DNA of 64,000 nt from Silene latifolia (lineage: Eukaryota; Streptophyta; Magnoliopsida; Caryophyllales; Caryophyllaceae): NCBI RefSeq assembly GCF_048544455.1, contig NC_133538.1, positions 22,740,469 to 22,804,468 of the forward strand. Direction: 5' to 3'. The first letter of the stretch is position 1. Every line of letters starts with the position of its first letter. Position numbers and translations under genes: made by a program. The notes under the pieces are model-generated. The model ran no database searches, was not told where the DNA came from, and was given only the letters and a program-made list of their open reading frames with translations. Positions 1-12,806 of the stretch are shown here, one piece after another.

Positions 1-3000
1 TTATGACTATTAAGTACATAAACTCCAAATAAGAATATAATTTTGTTACGATACAAAAGAGGTTTCACTTGTGTGACCCTATACACCACAATTTGATGTA
101 TGGCTAGCCCATTATCAAAGTGATTATATTCTAACCAAACTAGAATGATATATCATGTAGATGATGCAAGACTCAAATTGGTAAAACAAGATTAAACTTT
201 AAATTCTAGAATGATGAACGCAAAGAGTTACCAAGTACCCTTGGAACCATTAAATTGCTAATCTTATGGTATATGCGTATCTTGTATTCAAAGCAAGGTG
301 TCTCGTACCTTTTGGTTAAAAAGGAGATCGAGGATGCAAATCATTGATCCAGAAAAGATTGATCATTTTCTTTTACCGACGATTGAGTTTATACTTTAGT
401 GTTTACTTAATGAGGTACTAAGAGAAATCTTTGAAGTAGTTCAAAAGAGTTCAAAGAATCACGATTTATTCAGGATGGGATTATCTAAGTGAAGACTTTG
501 ATATAAGCCAAAGGAAGAGTGATATAGTATCACAAGTTAATATCTCTTAACACGCATTATGTAATAAGGTGTAGTTAAATGAAGAAATCAAACCTTATTC
601 AATATGGTTTGGACTTTAATCAAGTTACTTTGTGTTACTTGATCTTATTTTTGGGATTTTATCATTTTGTCAGTTATTTTTCCACTAAATCTAAACGATT
701 CATATAAGATATGAAATGCTAGGGTACCATGCTTGTAAGTTTTCACAAGAAACAAATGCTCATTTTTCCTTACTATAATCACGAGTACAACGGGTTTGTG
801 GCTCGTGAAGCTGTCTTTCTAGAATACAAGTTTATTTCTAGAAGACAGAATGGGAGAAAATATACAAGAGCCACAAAAGAATTGTGTCAAAAATTGTATG
901 TCACAAGAAACTGGTCTTTCTTGGCAACATGACGTTGCTTTTCTTGGCTACATGACATTGTTTCTTCGAAATCTAGGAGGTTGAACTCATCACTTGTTGA
1001 AGATGATGAATTCGTGTTACTTTTAGAAAGTAAAGATCTTGCAACTTACAAAGAAATTATTTGATTCAAGTTACTTCTGGAAAGTAGTGAACATATGACT
1101 TACATGAGAGTGTTTAAGTCACAAGTCATTACAAGGCTTAGAGCCATAATATCCGAAATAAATTCCAAGTGGAATTGTTGGATATCAAAGAGAGATATCA
1201 AAGCTTGATTAGTTGCAAAGTGTTTTGTACTATTTGGATCTTCTTAGGGATTGTGTTTCATTATGATGAGATATATAGCGAGTGAATCTAAAACCAACTT
1301 CTTCAAAGAAGGAATGCATTCGATACATGTTATGAGTTTTGTAGATTCTTAAAATCCCAAGACAATGTGCAACTTAAGAGATAGTCTTAAGTAGGTCATC
1401 AATGAGTTGGAGTTAATGTTTTGATCATGTTATAAAACTTTTCACGATGGGTCGAGAAGTTGTGTTTATACATGAAGTTTAGTGGGAGTTACAGAAATTT
1501 TATTAATCCACATGATATTAGCGTCAAATAAGAAGTCTTATGTTGATAAGATTCATGACTAGTTGAATCAAGTTGAACATATTTGATTGATTCCATTTGT
1601 TTCCGCTGCCAAATTAATTAAATGGAAATGATGTATGGCACTTCATATACTTTGAGTATGATGAGTTGTTTCAAATCGAATTTAATTAATTGTTACCAGG
1701 TAGCCATATAAGTTGCTCTTAAGTGCTTGAGGAAGCAGTAAGGATGTAAAATTAAGTATATTGATGCAATTCACTAAATTTGTGTAAGGGCATTACACAA
1801 ATGACAATTGAGATTGTGCAAGGTTTCCAACAAAACCATATTCAAAACACATAAAGATGGTTAAGGAACCATTGTGGCTATGTTATTTAAGAAATAGATT
1901 TTCCAGAATCGTTCTAAGCAATAAAGAACAAATGAGAAATATTTACAACGGAAATTGAGTACACTTATAATCATGAGATGTGCAAGAAGGGATGAGTCCC
2001 GCACACTGTGAAACAATGGGAGCTGTTCTAAGGCAAGAGAGCCTATATCTAGATTGAATCTAGACAACGTACTCAGAAAGTTTTATAATGCAAGTGTTTG
2101 CATTACGAAAGGAAAACAAGTATGTAGCAAGGATGAGCAAGGAGTTTCTAAAACCTACTAACCAAGGCCTAGTCATAGGCTTAACATGATAAGTCATGTC
2201 ATTTAAATTAGATTGAGATGAACAACTACATACAAGATCAAATTAGATTATAGAATATGAAGTAGTAATCAGGTATTGACTATTCATATGTGATAATCAC
2301 ATTTATCATTCGCGTTTTTACTTTAAAAACTCTTTTATTACTTTGTTACATCCAAATGGGTTGTAGAGACAATGATTGAACCCCATTAAAGTGAACAAGG
2401 ATTAACATAGTATTCGCCCATAGTCACTTGTATGAGGCGACGTCTCGAATTGACTAGAGTGTGATGCGATTGATGGCAAGTTCAAGTGCCATAGAGCCAT
2501 AAGAGATGACTAATCGATCACATAGGCAAACGGTTTGGAACACTCTGTCGGGCTAATGACCTCTTATAGAGTTTTGGCAAATTTATATAGCCTGGTATTG
2601 GCGAGAGCTACTATAGTATTCTAATGAGTCAATTCTTTTGACTAAAGACTATTCTCCTAAGGTGGCACAGTTTCAGAGTAACTTTGATTTATGTTCCTAC
2701 GACCTTCGTAAATGGGGTCAAATGGGCTTATTTTGGGTTATGATGAGTTGTGGCTAGTCGAAGAGAATAGTGCGATAGGAATTGTCCACCCCTTTGTCAG
2801 GGTTAAAACAATATCTTAGGGCCACTCGAGGAGTAATGAACTGGAAACGCGTGGCCACGATCGTAAAGTATCTATGGTAGATAATTCCGGTCAATCAGTT
2901 ATTCTCCAGATCGAGGAAACCACTCTCGATATGATCACTTGCAAGTACGACCCGAAAGACACCTTGCATTGAGTGGGAGAAAGTAATAGGACAAGAGAAT

Positions 3001-3035
3001 TGGTGATGCACACTTGTCGAGGACAAGTGGGAGAT
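1..3035 (+). pseudogene. Decayed Ty1/copia pol and 3' region (family A)
   Basis: This is the internal remnant of a copia retrotransposon reading left to right into the LTR at 3,036. Around 800-860 the translation resembles the copia segment after the integrase core (AVFLEYKFISRRQNGRK; compare the ATFLEKEF segment in the better copy at 52.4 kb). Around 1,450-1,520 it resembles the CLYMKSSGSK stretch just before the RT YVDD motif (read here as CVYMKFSGSYRNFINPHDI). From about 2,240 to 3,035 it matches the 3' untranslated region that precedes every family-A LTR in this window, ending in the purine-rich tract ACAAGTGGGAGA. Stops and frameshifts are everywhere, so no product is expected. No 5' LTR is in the window. 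Confidence 0.7.
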
Positions 3036-4240
3036 TGTTGGAGTAAGTGTCCCCGATAATAATGCGATCACAATTGTTAATGACATATCGGTAATGATTG
3101 GCTGACTAGAGTTTGACATTACTGTCGTCCGACGGTGGTGACCAGTTGATCCCCTAAGGTCATACCTACATGGTAATGCTCTTAATTGATTTTTCAATTA
3201 ATCGTATGCCGATAATGGTTAATTAAATTCCATAAAATTGAAGAGTGATTTTGTGAGTAAAATTACGTGTCTTATTGTAATTTGATTAAATAAGATTCGG
3301 TCTAAGTAATCGAATTGTTTTATTGCTTAGATTAAATTATTGTTTATGAAACAATTAAAACATAGAATGAATTGCCTATTATAAATATAAGAAGTTGTGA
3401 TTTATAATTCTATGACCCATTTTAAGTAATTGTAATTGTGAATTATTATTTAATTTTGTACGTGATTTATTTCATTTATATAATGATTTTTAATTTGTTA
3501 AAAATGCATTATTTAAATGACATGTCTAGTAACATGTCCAATTGTCACACAATACAAATTAACAAATTGACAAAACTTAAAATGGACCCATTTTGTATGG
3601 GTGTGCCGTGTGAGTGGAGGGAATTGGATAAGTTTATGATTTAATTGGTGCTATAATTGAGAATTAGGCATAATGATTATGTCCTTTATAGACCTAAACC
3701 TAGCCCTACACTATGTGTCTTGAGAAGAACAAATGTGTGCAAGCATTGGACATTCTACCTTTGGTAAAACCGGTTGCCTCCCCCTCTTATACACTCAAGT
3801 AGTGTATTTTCTTACACACCAATTCATTACTATTGATTTACAACTTGAGAAAAATAAATCTCTCTAGTTTTTGTTGTTGAATAAAAATAAAAATCTCACA
3901 AAATCTCTCCTCTTGACCGAAATTTTCAAGAGCAAAATACAATTTATTTTGTGTCATTTTAAGGGTAGTTTTTATTAATACTAGTCTAATATTAATAATA
4001 ACTATTAAGGGTGTTATCTTGGTACAATCCTTGGAGAGAGAATCTACACTTGAATCTTGTTCATCCATAAGGAAAGCTCAAGAACTTGCTAAGGTAGGTG
4101 ACCTTACTAGTGCCCATATTGCTGAAACTTCGAATGTAAGGAACCGTCTTTCTTTACTCTTGTAATTGTTTTGCATGCATAAGATCCATAAGGTTTTATG
4201 ACAAAAACTTTAAACTTTCATTAAAATATGATTTCCAACA
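3036..4240 (+). repeat. Copia family A LTR, copy 1
   Basis: A 1,205-bp LTR starting TGTTGGAGTAAGTGTCC directly after a polypurine tract and ending ATTTCCAACA, so it has TG...CA termini with a TGTTGGA/TCCAACA inverted repeat. The 5' part differs from copies 2-4: it lacks about 60 bp near the AACTCATGATAAGAATAC segment. From about 3,280 on it is nearly identical to copies 2 and 3, which suggests a recombinant or gene-converted LTR. The short ORF at 3,438-3,644 recurs in each LTR copy and is not treated as a gene. Confidence 0.85.
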
Positions 4241-5604
4241 CATGTATGCCATTATATTCACATGTGATGAATCATATGCTTGGAGCATAATGAGTCAATG
4301 ACAAGTTATTTCATATGAAGTTCACTTGAAAGCCTTTAAGAACATCTATTATAATTCCTGAGAAGGAATGAGGATCCGTTCTTGTGTTTGGATAACATAC
4401 TATGTTATGTGTTGAAGGGTTACACAGACTCTACTTTTCAAACCTATAAGGATTTATCGAAATCCTAGGCTTTTTTTTATTGACTCAGGAGTAAGTGACT
4501 ATAAAAATGTTTTAGAATCAACCATTGCAAATTTTACAAATGGAGTCTGAGTACATTGTGATAAGGTGGTTCATAAAGGGACTATAGGTAGACCTTTCCA
4601 CCAAATGTTTTATCACAAGTTATATGATGACAGCAGAAGCATCTTTCAAGTTAAAGAGCCCAAGTCTAAGGAGAATCCTAGACATGTACTTAGAAAAATT
4701 CTTGACATTAGAAATGACATTGAATAGAAGGAAATAGAAATTCATAAAGTTGGAATGAATGGATACATGGAATATCCACTAACAAAGCTTTTATTGTACC
4801 TTGACAAGTGTAAAAGGTACACTTTAGATTATAAGATATGAAGTAGTAATATAGTATTAACTATTCATATGTGATAATCGCATTTATCATTTGAGTTTCT
4901 TAAAACTCATCTATTGCTTTGTTATATCCAAATAGGTTGTTAAGATAATATTGAACCCTATTAAACTGTACTGGATTAACATAGTAATTGCCCCTAGTTA
5001 CTTACATGAGGTGACATCTCTAAGTGACTAGAGTGTGAGTCGATTGATGGCAAGTTCAAGTGCCATAAGGTCATAAGAAATGACTAGTCAATCACATAGG
5101 CAGACTGTAAGAGACACTCTGTCGGACAGTGACCACTTATAGAGTTTTGGTAATTCGCATAGCCTGGTCATGGCGATAGCTAATATAGTATTTTTTTGAG
5201 TCAATTCTTTGACTAGAGACTGTTCGCCCAAGTTGGCACAATTTCTGAGTGACTTTAAATTATGCTCTACGACTTTTGTAAATGAGGTCAAATGGGCATC
5301 TTTTGGGTCATGATGAGCTGTGGCTAGACAAAGGGAATAGTGCGATAGGAATTGTCCACCCCTTGTTAAGGTTATTTAAAAATCGAAGGGACACTCGAGG
5401 AGTAGTGAAATGAAAATGCGTGGCCACGCTCGGAATGTTTCTACGGTAAATAATTCCGGTCAGACAGTTGCTCTCCAGATCGAGGAAACAACTCTTGATA
5501 TGATCACTTACAAGAACGACCTGCAAGACACCTTGCATTGAGTGGGAGATTGTAATAGGACAAGAGAATTGGTGACGCACACTTGTCTCGGACAAGTTGG
5601 AAAT
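4241..5604 (+). repeat. Array unit 1: copia 3' internal fragment
   Basis: A 1,364-bp copia 3' fragment fused directly to the preceding LTR end with no primer binding site. It opens inside the RT/RNase H junction: CATGTATGCC matches the GSIMYAM motif of the complete copy at 51.2 kb. It includes a decayed RNase H (YDDSRS, VKEPKSKENPRHVLRK) and the 3' UTR. It ends at the purine-rich tract before the next LTR. Confidence 0.8.
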
Positions 5605-6866
5605 TATTGGAGTATGTGTCCTCACCAATAGTGCGATCACATTATTAAAACTCATGATAAGAATACACAAAGGATGATTCATTTTTATTCATCAACTCAT
5701 CAACATTAATCGGTAATGATTGGCTTGCTAGAGTTTGACATTACTTTCGTTTGACGGTGGTGATCAGTTGATCCCTTAAGGTCACACCTAAAGGACGATT
5801 CCCTTAAATAGACAAATTAATTAATTGTATATTAATACAAATTAATTAATTTCTTAAAATTTAACAATTTACATATGTGAGTAAGAATATATATATCTTA
5901 TTGTAATTTGATTAAATAAGATTCGGTCTAAGTAATCGAATTGTTTTATTTCTTAGATTAAATTATTGTTTATGAAACAATTAAAACATAGAATGAATTG
6001 CCTATTATAAATATAAGAAGTTGTGATTTATAATTCTATGACCCATTTTAAGTAATTGTAATTGTGAATTACTATTTAATTTTGTACGTGATTTATTTCA
6101 TTTATATAATGATTTTTAATTTGTTAAAAATGCATTATTTAAATGACATGTCTAGTAACATGTCCAATTGTCACACAATACAAATTAACAAATTGACAAA
6201 ACTTAAAATGGACCCATTTTGTATGGGTGTGCCGTGTGAGTGGAGGGAATTGGATAAGTTTAGGATTTAATTGGTGCTATAATTGAGAATTAGGCATAAT
6301 GATTATGTCCTTTATAGACCTAAACCTAGCCCTACACTATGTGTCTTGAGAAGAACAAATGTGTGCAAGCATTGGGCATTCTACCTTTGGTAAAACCGGT
6401 TGCCTCCCCCTCTTATACACTCAAGTAGTGTATTTTCTTACACACCAATTCATTACTATTGATTTACAACTTGAGAAAAATAAATCTCTCTAGTTTTTGT
6501 TGTTGAATAAAAATAAAAATCTCACAAAATCTCTCCTCTTGACCGAAATTTTCAAGAGCAAAATACAATTTATTTTGTGTCATTTTAAGGGTAGTTTTTA
6601 TTAATACTAGTCTAATATTAATAATAACTATTAAGGGTGTTATCTTGGTACAATCCTTGGAGAGAGAATCTACACTTGAATCTTGTTCATCCATAAGGAA
6701 AGCTCAAGAACTTGCTAAGGTAGGTGACCTTACTAGTGCCCATATTGCTGAAACTTCGAATGTAAGGAACCGTCTTTCTTTACTCTTGTAATTGTTTTGC
6801 ATGCATAAGATCCATAAGGTTTTATGACAAAAACTTTAAACTTTCATTAAAATATGATTTCCAACA
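5605..6866 (+). repeat. Copia family A LTR, copy 2
   Basis: A 1,262-bp LTR. The first bases are mutated (TATTGGAGTATG instead of TGTTGGAG) and the end is canonical CCAACA. It carries the conserved block GGTAATGATTGGCTTGCTAG...GATCAGTTGATCCC near 5,710-5,790 that is shared by all copia LTRs in the window. Confidence 0.85.
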
Positions 6867-8232
6867 CATGTATGCCATTATATTCACATGTGATGAATCA
6901 TATGCTTGGAGCATAATGAGTCAATGACAAGTTATTTCATATGAAGTTCACTTGAAAGCCTTTAAGAACATCTATTATAATTCCTGAGAAGGAATGAGGA
7001 TCCGTTCTTGTGTTTGGATAACATACTAAGTTATGTGTTGAAGGGTTACACAGACTCTACTTTCCAAACCTATAAGGATTTATCGAAATCCTAGGCTTTC
7101 TTTTTATTGACTCAGGAGTAAGTGACTATAAAAATGTTTTAGAATCAACCATTGCAAATTTTACAAATGGAGTCTGAGTACATTGTGATAAGGTGGTTCA
7201 TAAAGGGACTATAGGTAGACCTTTCCACCAAATGTTTTATCACAAGTTATATGATGACAGCAGAAGCATCTTTCAAGTTAAAGAGCCCAAGTCTAAGGAG
7301 AATCCTAGACATGTACTTAGAAAAATTCTTGACATTAGAAATGACATTGAATAGAAGGAAATAGAAATTCATAAAGTTGGAATGATTGGATACATGGAAT
7401 ATCCACTAACCAAGCTTTTATTGTACCTTGACAAGTGTAAAAGGTACACTTTAGATTATAAGATATGAAGTAGTAATATAGTATTAACTATTCATATGTG
7501 ATAATCGCATTTATCATTTGAGTTTCTTAAAACTCATCTATTGCTTTGTTATATCCAAATAGGTTGTTAAGATAATATTGAACCCTATTAAACTGTACTG
7601 GATTAACATAGTAATTGCCCCTAGTTACTTACATGAGGTGACATCTCTAAGTGACTAAAGTGTGAGTCGATTGATGGCAAGTTCAAGTGCCATAAGGTCA
7701 TAAGAAATGACTAGTCAATCACATAGGCAGACTGTAAGAGACACTCTGTCGGGCAGTGACCACTTATAGAGTTCTGGTAATTCGCATAGCCTGGTCATGG
7801 CGATAGCTAATATAGTATTCTTTTGAGTCAATTCTTTGACTAGAGACTGTTCGCCCAAGTTGGCACAATTTCTGAGTGACTTTAAATTATGCTCTACGAC
7901 TTTTGTAAATGAGGTCAAATGGGCATCTTTTGGGTCATGATGAGCTGTGGCTAGACAAAGGGAATAGTGCGATAGGAATTGTCCACCCCCTTGTTAGGGT
8001 TATTTAAAAATCGCAGGGCCACTCGAGGAGTAGTGAAATGAAAATGCGTGGCCACGCTCGGAATGTTTCTACGGTAAATAATTCCGTTCAGACAGTTACT
8101 CTCCAGATCGAGGAAACAACTCTTGATATGATCACTTACAAGAACGACCTGCAAGACACCTTGCATTGAGTGGGAGATTGTAATAGGACAAGAGAATTGG
8201 TGACGCACACTTGTCTCGGACAAGTTGGAAAT
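6867..8232 (+). repeat. Array unit 2: copia 3' internal fragment
   Basis: A 1,366-bp near-identical copy of the fragment at 4,241-5,604, differing by scattered substitutions (for example AATGATTGG for AATGAATGG near 7,382). It has the same fusion point after the LTR end, the same RNase H remnant and the same 3' UTR. Confidence 0.8.
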
Positions 8233-9478
8233 TATTGGAGTATGTGTCCTCACCAATAGTGCGATCACATTATTAAAACTCATGATAAGAATACACAAAA
8301 GATGATTCATTTATATTCATCAACTCATCAACATTAATCGGTAATGATTGGCTTGCTAGAGTTTGACATTACTTTCGTTTGACGGTGGTGATCACTTGAT
8401 CCCTTAAGGTCACACCTAAAGGACGATTCCCTTAAATAGACAAATTAATTAATTGTATATTAATACAAATTAATTAATTTCTTAAAATTTAACAATTTAC
8501 ATATGTGAGTAAGAATATATATATCTTATTGTAATTTGATTAAATAAGATTCGGTCTAAGTAATCGAATTGTTTTATTGCTTAGATTAAATTATTGTTTA
8601 TGAAACAATTAAAACATAGAATGAATTGCCTATTATAAATATAAGAAGTTGGGATTTATAATTCTATGACCCATTTTAAGTAATTGTAATTGTGAATTAC
8701 TATTTAATTTTGTACGTGATTTATTTCATTTATATAATGATTTTTAATTTGTTAAAAATGCATTATTTAAATGACATGTCTAGTAACATGTCCAATTGTC
8801 ACACAATACAAATTAACAAATTGACAAAACTTAAAATGGACCCATTTTGTATGGGTGTGCCGTGTGAGTGGAGGGAATTGGATAAGTTTAGGATTTAATT
8901 GGTGCTATAATTGAGAATTAGGCATAATGATTATGTCCTTTCTAGACCTAAACCTAGCCCTACACTATGTGTCTTGAGAAGAACAAATGTGTGCAAGCAT
9001 TGGGCATTCTACCCTTGGTAAAACCGGTTGCCTCCCCCTCTTATACACCCAAGTAGTGTATTTTCTTACACACCAATTCATTCCTATTGATTTACAACTT
9101 GAGAAAAATAAATCTCTCTAGTTTTTAAAAATCTCACAAAATCTCTCCTCTTGACCGAAATTTTCAAGAGCAAAATACAATTTATTTTGTGTCATTTTAA
9201 GGGTAGTTTTTATTAATACTAGTCTAATATTAATAATAACTATTAAGGGTGTTATCTTGGTACAATTCTTGGGGAGAGAATCTACACTTGAATCTTGTTC
9301 ATCCATAAGGAAAGCTCAAGAACTTGCTAAGGTAGGTGACCTTACTAGTGCCCATATTGCTGAAACTTCGAATGTAAGGAACCGTCTTTCTTTACTCTTG
9401 TAATTGTTTTGTATGCATAAGATCCATAAGGTTTTATGACTAAAACTTTAAACTTTCATTAAAATATGATTTCCAACA
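8233..9478 (+). repeat. Copia family A LTR, copy 3
   Basis: A 1,246-bp LTR starting TATTGGAG, the same start mutation as copy 2, and ending CCAACA. It lacks a short segment near 9,125 (the GTTGTTGAATAAAAATAA part of copies 1 and 2). The shared start mutation shows that copies 2 and 3 descend from one another by tandem duplication rather than by independent insertion. Confidence 0.85.
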
Positions 9479-10844
9479 CATGTATGCCATTATATTCACA
9501 TGTGATGAATCATATGCTTGGAGCATAATGAGTCAATGACAAGTTATTTCATATGAAGTTCACTTGAAAGCCTTTAAGAACATCTATTATAATTACTGAG
9601 AAGGAATGAGGATCCGTTCTTGTGTTTGGATAACATACTAAGTTATGTGTTGAAGGGTTACACAGACTCTACTTTCCAAACCTATAAGGATTTATCGAAA
9701 TCCTAGGCTTTTTTTTATTGACTCAGGAGTAAGTGACTATAAAAATGTTTTAGAATCAACCATTGCAAATTTTACAAATGGAGTCTTAGTGCATTGTGAT
9801 AAGGTGGTTCATAAAGGGACTATAGGTAGACCCTTCCACCAAATGTTTTATCACAAGTTATATGATGACAGCAGAAGCAGCTTTCAAGTTAAAGAGCCCA
9901 AGTCTAAGGAGAATCCTAGACATGTACTTAGAAAAGTTCATGACATTAGAAATGACATTGAATAGAAGGAAATAGAAATTCATAAAGTTGGAATGAATGG
10001 ATACATGGAATATCCACTAACCAAGCTTTTATTGCACCTTGATAAGTGTAAAAGGTACACATTATATTATAAGATATGAAGTAGTAATATAGTATTAACT
10101 ATTCATATGTGATAATCGCATTTATCATTTGAGTTTCTTAAAACTCATCTATTGCTTTGTTATATCCAAATAGGTTGTTAAGATAATATTGAACCCTATT
10201 AAACTGTACTGGATTAACATAGTAATTGCCCCTAGTTACTTACATGATGTGACATCTCTAAGTGACTAGAGTGTGAGTCGATTGATGGCAAGTTCAAGTG
10301 CCATAAGGTCATAAGAAATGACTAGTCAATCACATAGGCAGACTGTAAGAGATACTCTGTCGGGCAGTGACCACTTATAGAGTTCTGGTAATTCGCATAG
10401 CCTGGTCATGGCGAGAGCTAATATAGTATTCTTTTGAGTCAATTTTTTTAACTAGAGACTGTTCGCCCAAGTTGGCGCAATTTCTGAGTGACTTTAAATT
10501 ATGCTCTACGACTTTTGTAAATGAGGTCAAATGGGCATCTTTTGGGTCATGATGAGCTGTGGCTAGACAAAGGGAATAGTGCGATAGGAATTGTCCACCC
10601 TCTTGTTAGGGTTATTTAAAAATCGCAGGGCCACTCGAGGAGTAGTGAAATGAAAATGCGTGGCCACGCTCGGAATGTTTCTACGGTAAATAATTCCGGT
10701 CAGACAATTACTCTCCAGATCGAGGAAACCACTCTTGATATGATCACTTACAAGAACGACCTGCAAGACACCTTGCATTGAGTGGGAGATTGTAATAGGA
10801 CAAGAGAATTGGTGACGCACACTTGTCTCGGACAAGTTGGAGAT
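9479..10844 (+). repeat. Array unit 3: copia 3' internal fragment
   Basis: The third 1,366-bp copy of the fused 3' internal fragment. It is slightly more diverged (AGCAGCTTTCAAG, AAAGTTCATGAC) and in places closer to an intact reading frame than units 1 and 2. Confidence 0.8.
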
Positions 10845-11314
10845 TGTTGGAGTATGTGTCCTCACCAATAGTGCGATCACATTATTAAAACTCATGATAA
10901 GAATACACAAAGGATGATTCATTTTTATACATCAACTCATCAACATTAATAGGTAATGATTGGCTGGCTAGATTTTGACATTACTGTCGTTTGACGGTGG
11001 TGATCAGTTGATCCCTTAAGGTCACACGTAAAGGACGATTCCCTTAAATAGACAAATTAATTAATTGTATATTGATACAGATTAATTAATTTCTTAAAAT
11101 TTAACAATTTACATATGTGAGTAAGAATATATATATCTTATTGTAATTCGATTAAATAAGATTCGTTTTAATAATTAAAATGTTATATTACTAAAATTTT
11201 GTTTATGAAACAATTAAATTAAGAATGATTAGTTAATTATAATTTCAATATGTTGTAAATTATATTAACATGATCCATTTTGTATACTTGTGATTGTGAA
11301 TTACTAGTCAATTG

Positions 11315-11358
<44 letters not shown>

Positions 11359-12135
11359 GAATTAATATATGTAATGATATTTAATTGTTAATTATGCATT
11401 AATATTATTAATAACATGTTACATGTTACATGTCACACAATATATGACAAAATGACAATTGATAAAAAATAAAATGGACTCCATAGTACATAGAGGCACC
11501 GGTTTTTAGAGGAAAAATAGGGTGAAATGGTTAATTGTTTTATATTGTGGAAAACACAATGATTAACTTCTTAACCTAATCTACACCCTAGTTCTTTTGA
11601 TAAGAATAATTCTAAAAGTTGAAGGGCATGCATTGGGTCCTTAGACCAGCCCCCACCCACCGGTTTCCCCCCACTATACTTGCATAATAATTGTTCTTAT
11701 TCTCTCTAATATTCATTCTTACATTATGCACTTCTCTCACTTTCTCTTATCTCTCTAAAATTAGTTTTAGAATAAATATTGTTTTGAAATCATATATTCA
11801 TTTACAAGAGTAGTAATAAGAAATAATATTAAGATTATTTTTAAGGTTTCTAATTTATATTTCTAGTTAATATATAATAAGATTTAAGGGGTAGTCTTGG
11901 TTCCATCAAGAGGAGAATCTCTACTATTCGGATTTAGGAGGATGATCCTTTAATTTATAGCTCAATAACAAGTGAGAAGGAGTCCTCACTTGTGCCCTAA
12001 AAACCGATTTCTTCATATGTAAGGATCTTTGTTCTTACTTTTCTATTTATATTACGGTATGCATGCACTAGATCAACATCTACTTTAATGAGTAATTTAG
12101 ATAATTAATTAAATAGTTTAATTAGAGGGTTATTG
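10845..12135 (+). repeat. Copia family A LTR, copy 4, 3'-truncated variant
   Basis: It starts with canonical TGTTGGAGTATG after the purine tract. The first ~310 bp match copies 2 and 3. After about 11,160 it switches to a different subfamily, closer to the solo LTR at 13.7 kb, including ACTAGTCAATTG and a long TA repeat. No CCAACA end is found; the sequence runs straight into Athila coding sequence at about 12,130-12,136. The right boundary is approximate. Confidence 0.65.
11316..11355. repeat. (TA)n microsatellite
   Basis: About twenty uninterrupted TA dinucleotides inside LTR copy 4. Confidence 0.95.
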
Positions 12136-12806
12136 AATCCTTTCAAAGTGTTAGCCACAAACTTATGCCAATACCTAATACCCGGATGATGAATGTCTAA
12201 GGCATGGCATTCCTTGAAACTAGTCAACTCACGACTGGTAATGGCCTTCCAAACGGGTTCGGCATTAAACCCCGGAGGCTTTTTGAAGAAGCTTTGTTAG
12301 TCTTTGAGCCCGAATACCTCACCTAGATCACTTTTGCACATTGTTCTACTCTTGTTTTCAAGGCGAAATTCGACATATTTCCTTTCCTCAATGTTATACT
12401 CCCTCAAGGAACTAATGAATTCCAATGTCAGAGAGGGGTAAGTTAACTCATTCAATTCAAAAAGGGTGGATAACCCCATAGAATTGAAAAATGCCTTTGT
12501 TTGTTCAAGCATCCCCAATTTATCCAAAGTATCTTTACACACAAATTTAGTAGCAATAATCTTTTTTTTGGCTAGGGATTAGAATGTCGTTCTATGCTTA
12601 TTGAAAATAAAAGTTACCTCCGGAAAATCTTTCAATTGCTCAACTTACGGGACAGTGGTAGTAACCTCTCAAATAGCATCAATGGTGTTCCTAGCTTGCT
12701 CCCTTTGATGTTCAACCACTACTAATGCCTTTGAAGCAAGAGCTTGTTGCCTCTTGGATAATGTTAGGGCTTTGGGTGCCTTTATATTGCCTTTAGTCCT
12801 TGCCAT
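12136..12806 (-). pseudogene. ATHILA ORF-1-like protein remnant
   Basis: The reading begins at ATG 12,806-12,804 (MARTKGNIKAPKALTLSKRQ), hits stops near 12,675, and is open again from 12,542 to 12,297 as DKLGMLEQTKAFFNSMGLSTL...YPSLTLEFISSLRE...VEFRLEN...DLGEVFGL. It continues after one stop as FKKPPGFNAEPVWKAIT...HPGIRYWHKFVANTLKG to about 12,136. The pattern of an early 'YP.LTLEFLSSL' followed by 'FRL.N....S...LGE.FGL' and 'HP.IRYWH.F.A.T' is that of the ATHILA ORF-1 family of plant retrotransposons. It is broken by at least four stops and truncated at its C-terminus by the copia LTR junction. Confidence 0.65.

Larger units (their letters stand above)
3036..10844 (+). repeat. Tandem array of LTR + 1.36-kb 3' fragment (3 units)
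   Basis: LTR starts fall at 3,036, 5,605, 8,233 and 10,845, giving a head-to-tail period of about 2.57-2.63 kb. Each unit is one complete LTR followed by the same truncated 3' copia fragment. The identical junction in all three units indicates one internal deletion followed by unequal homologous exchange between LTRs. Confidence 0.85.

Noticed and set aside
3438..3644. ORF of 68 codons repeated at 6,064 and 8,692
   Set aside because: It repeats only because the LTR repeats. It is low-complexity and AT-rich, lies inside an LTR, and has no domain.
5308..5682. Minus-strand ORFs of ~120 codons recurring at 7,951 and 10,563
   Set aside because: They are antisense to the copia 3' UTR and LTR start, recur with the repeat, and contain no recognised motif.
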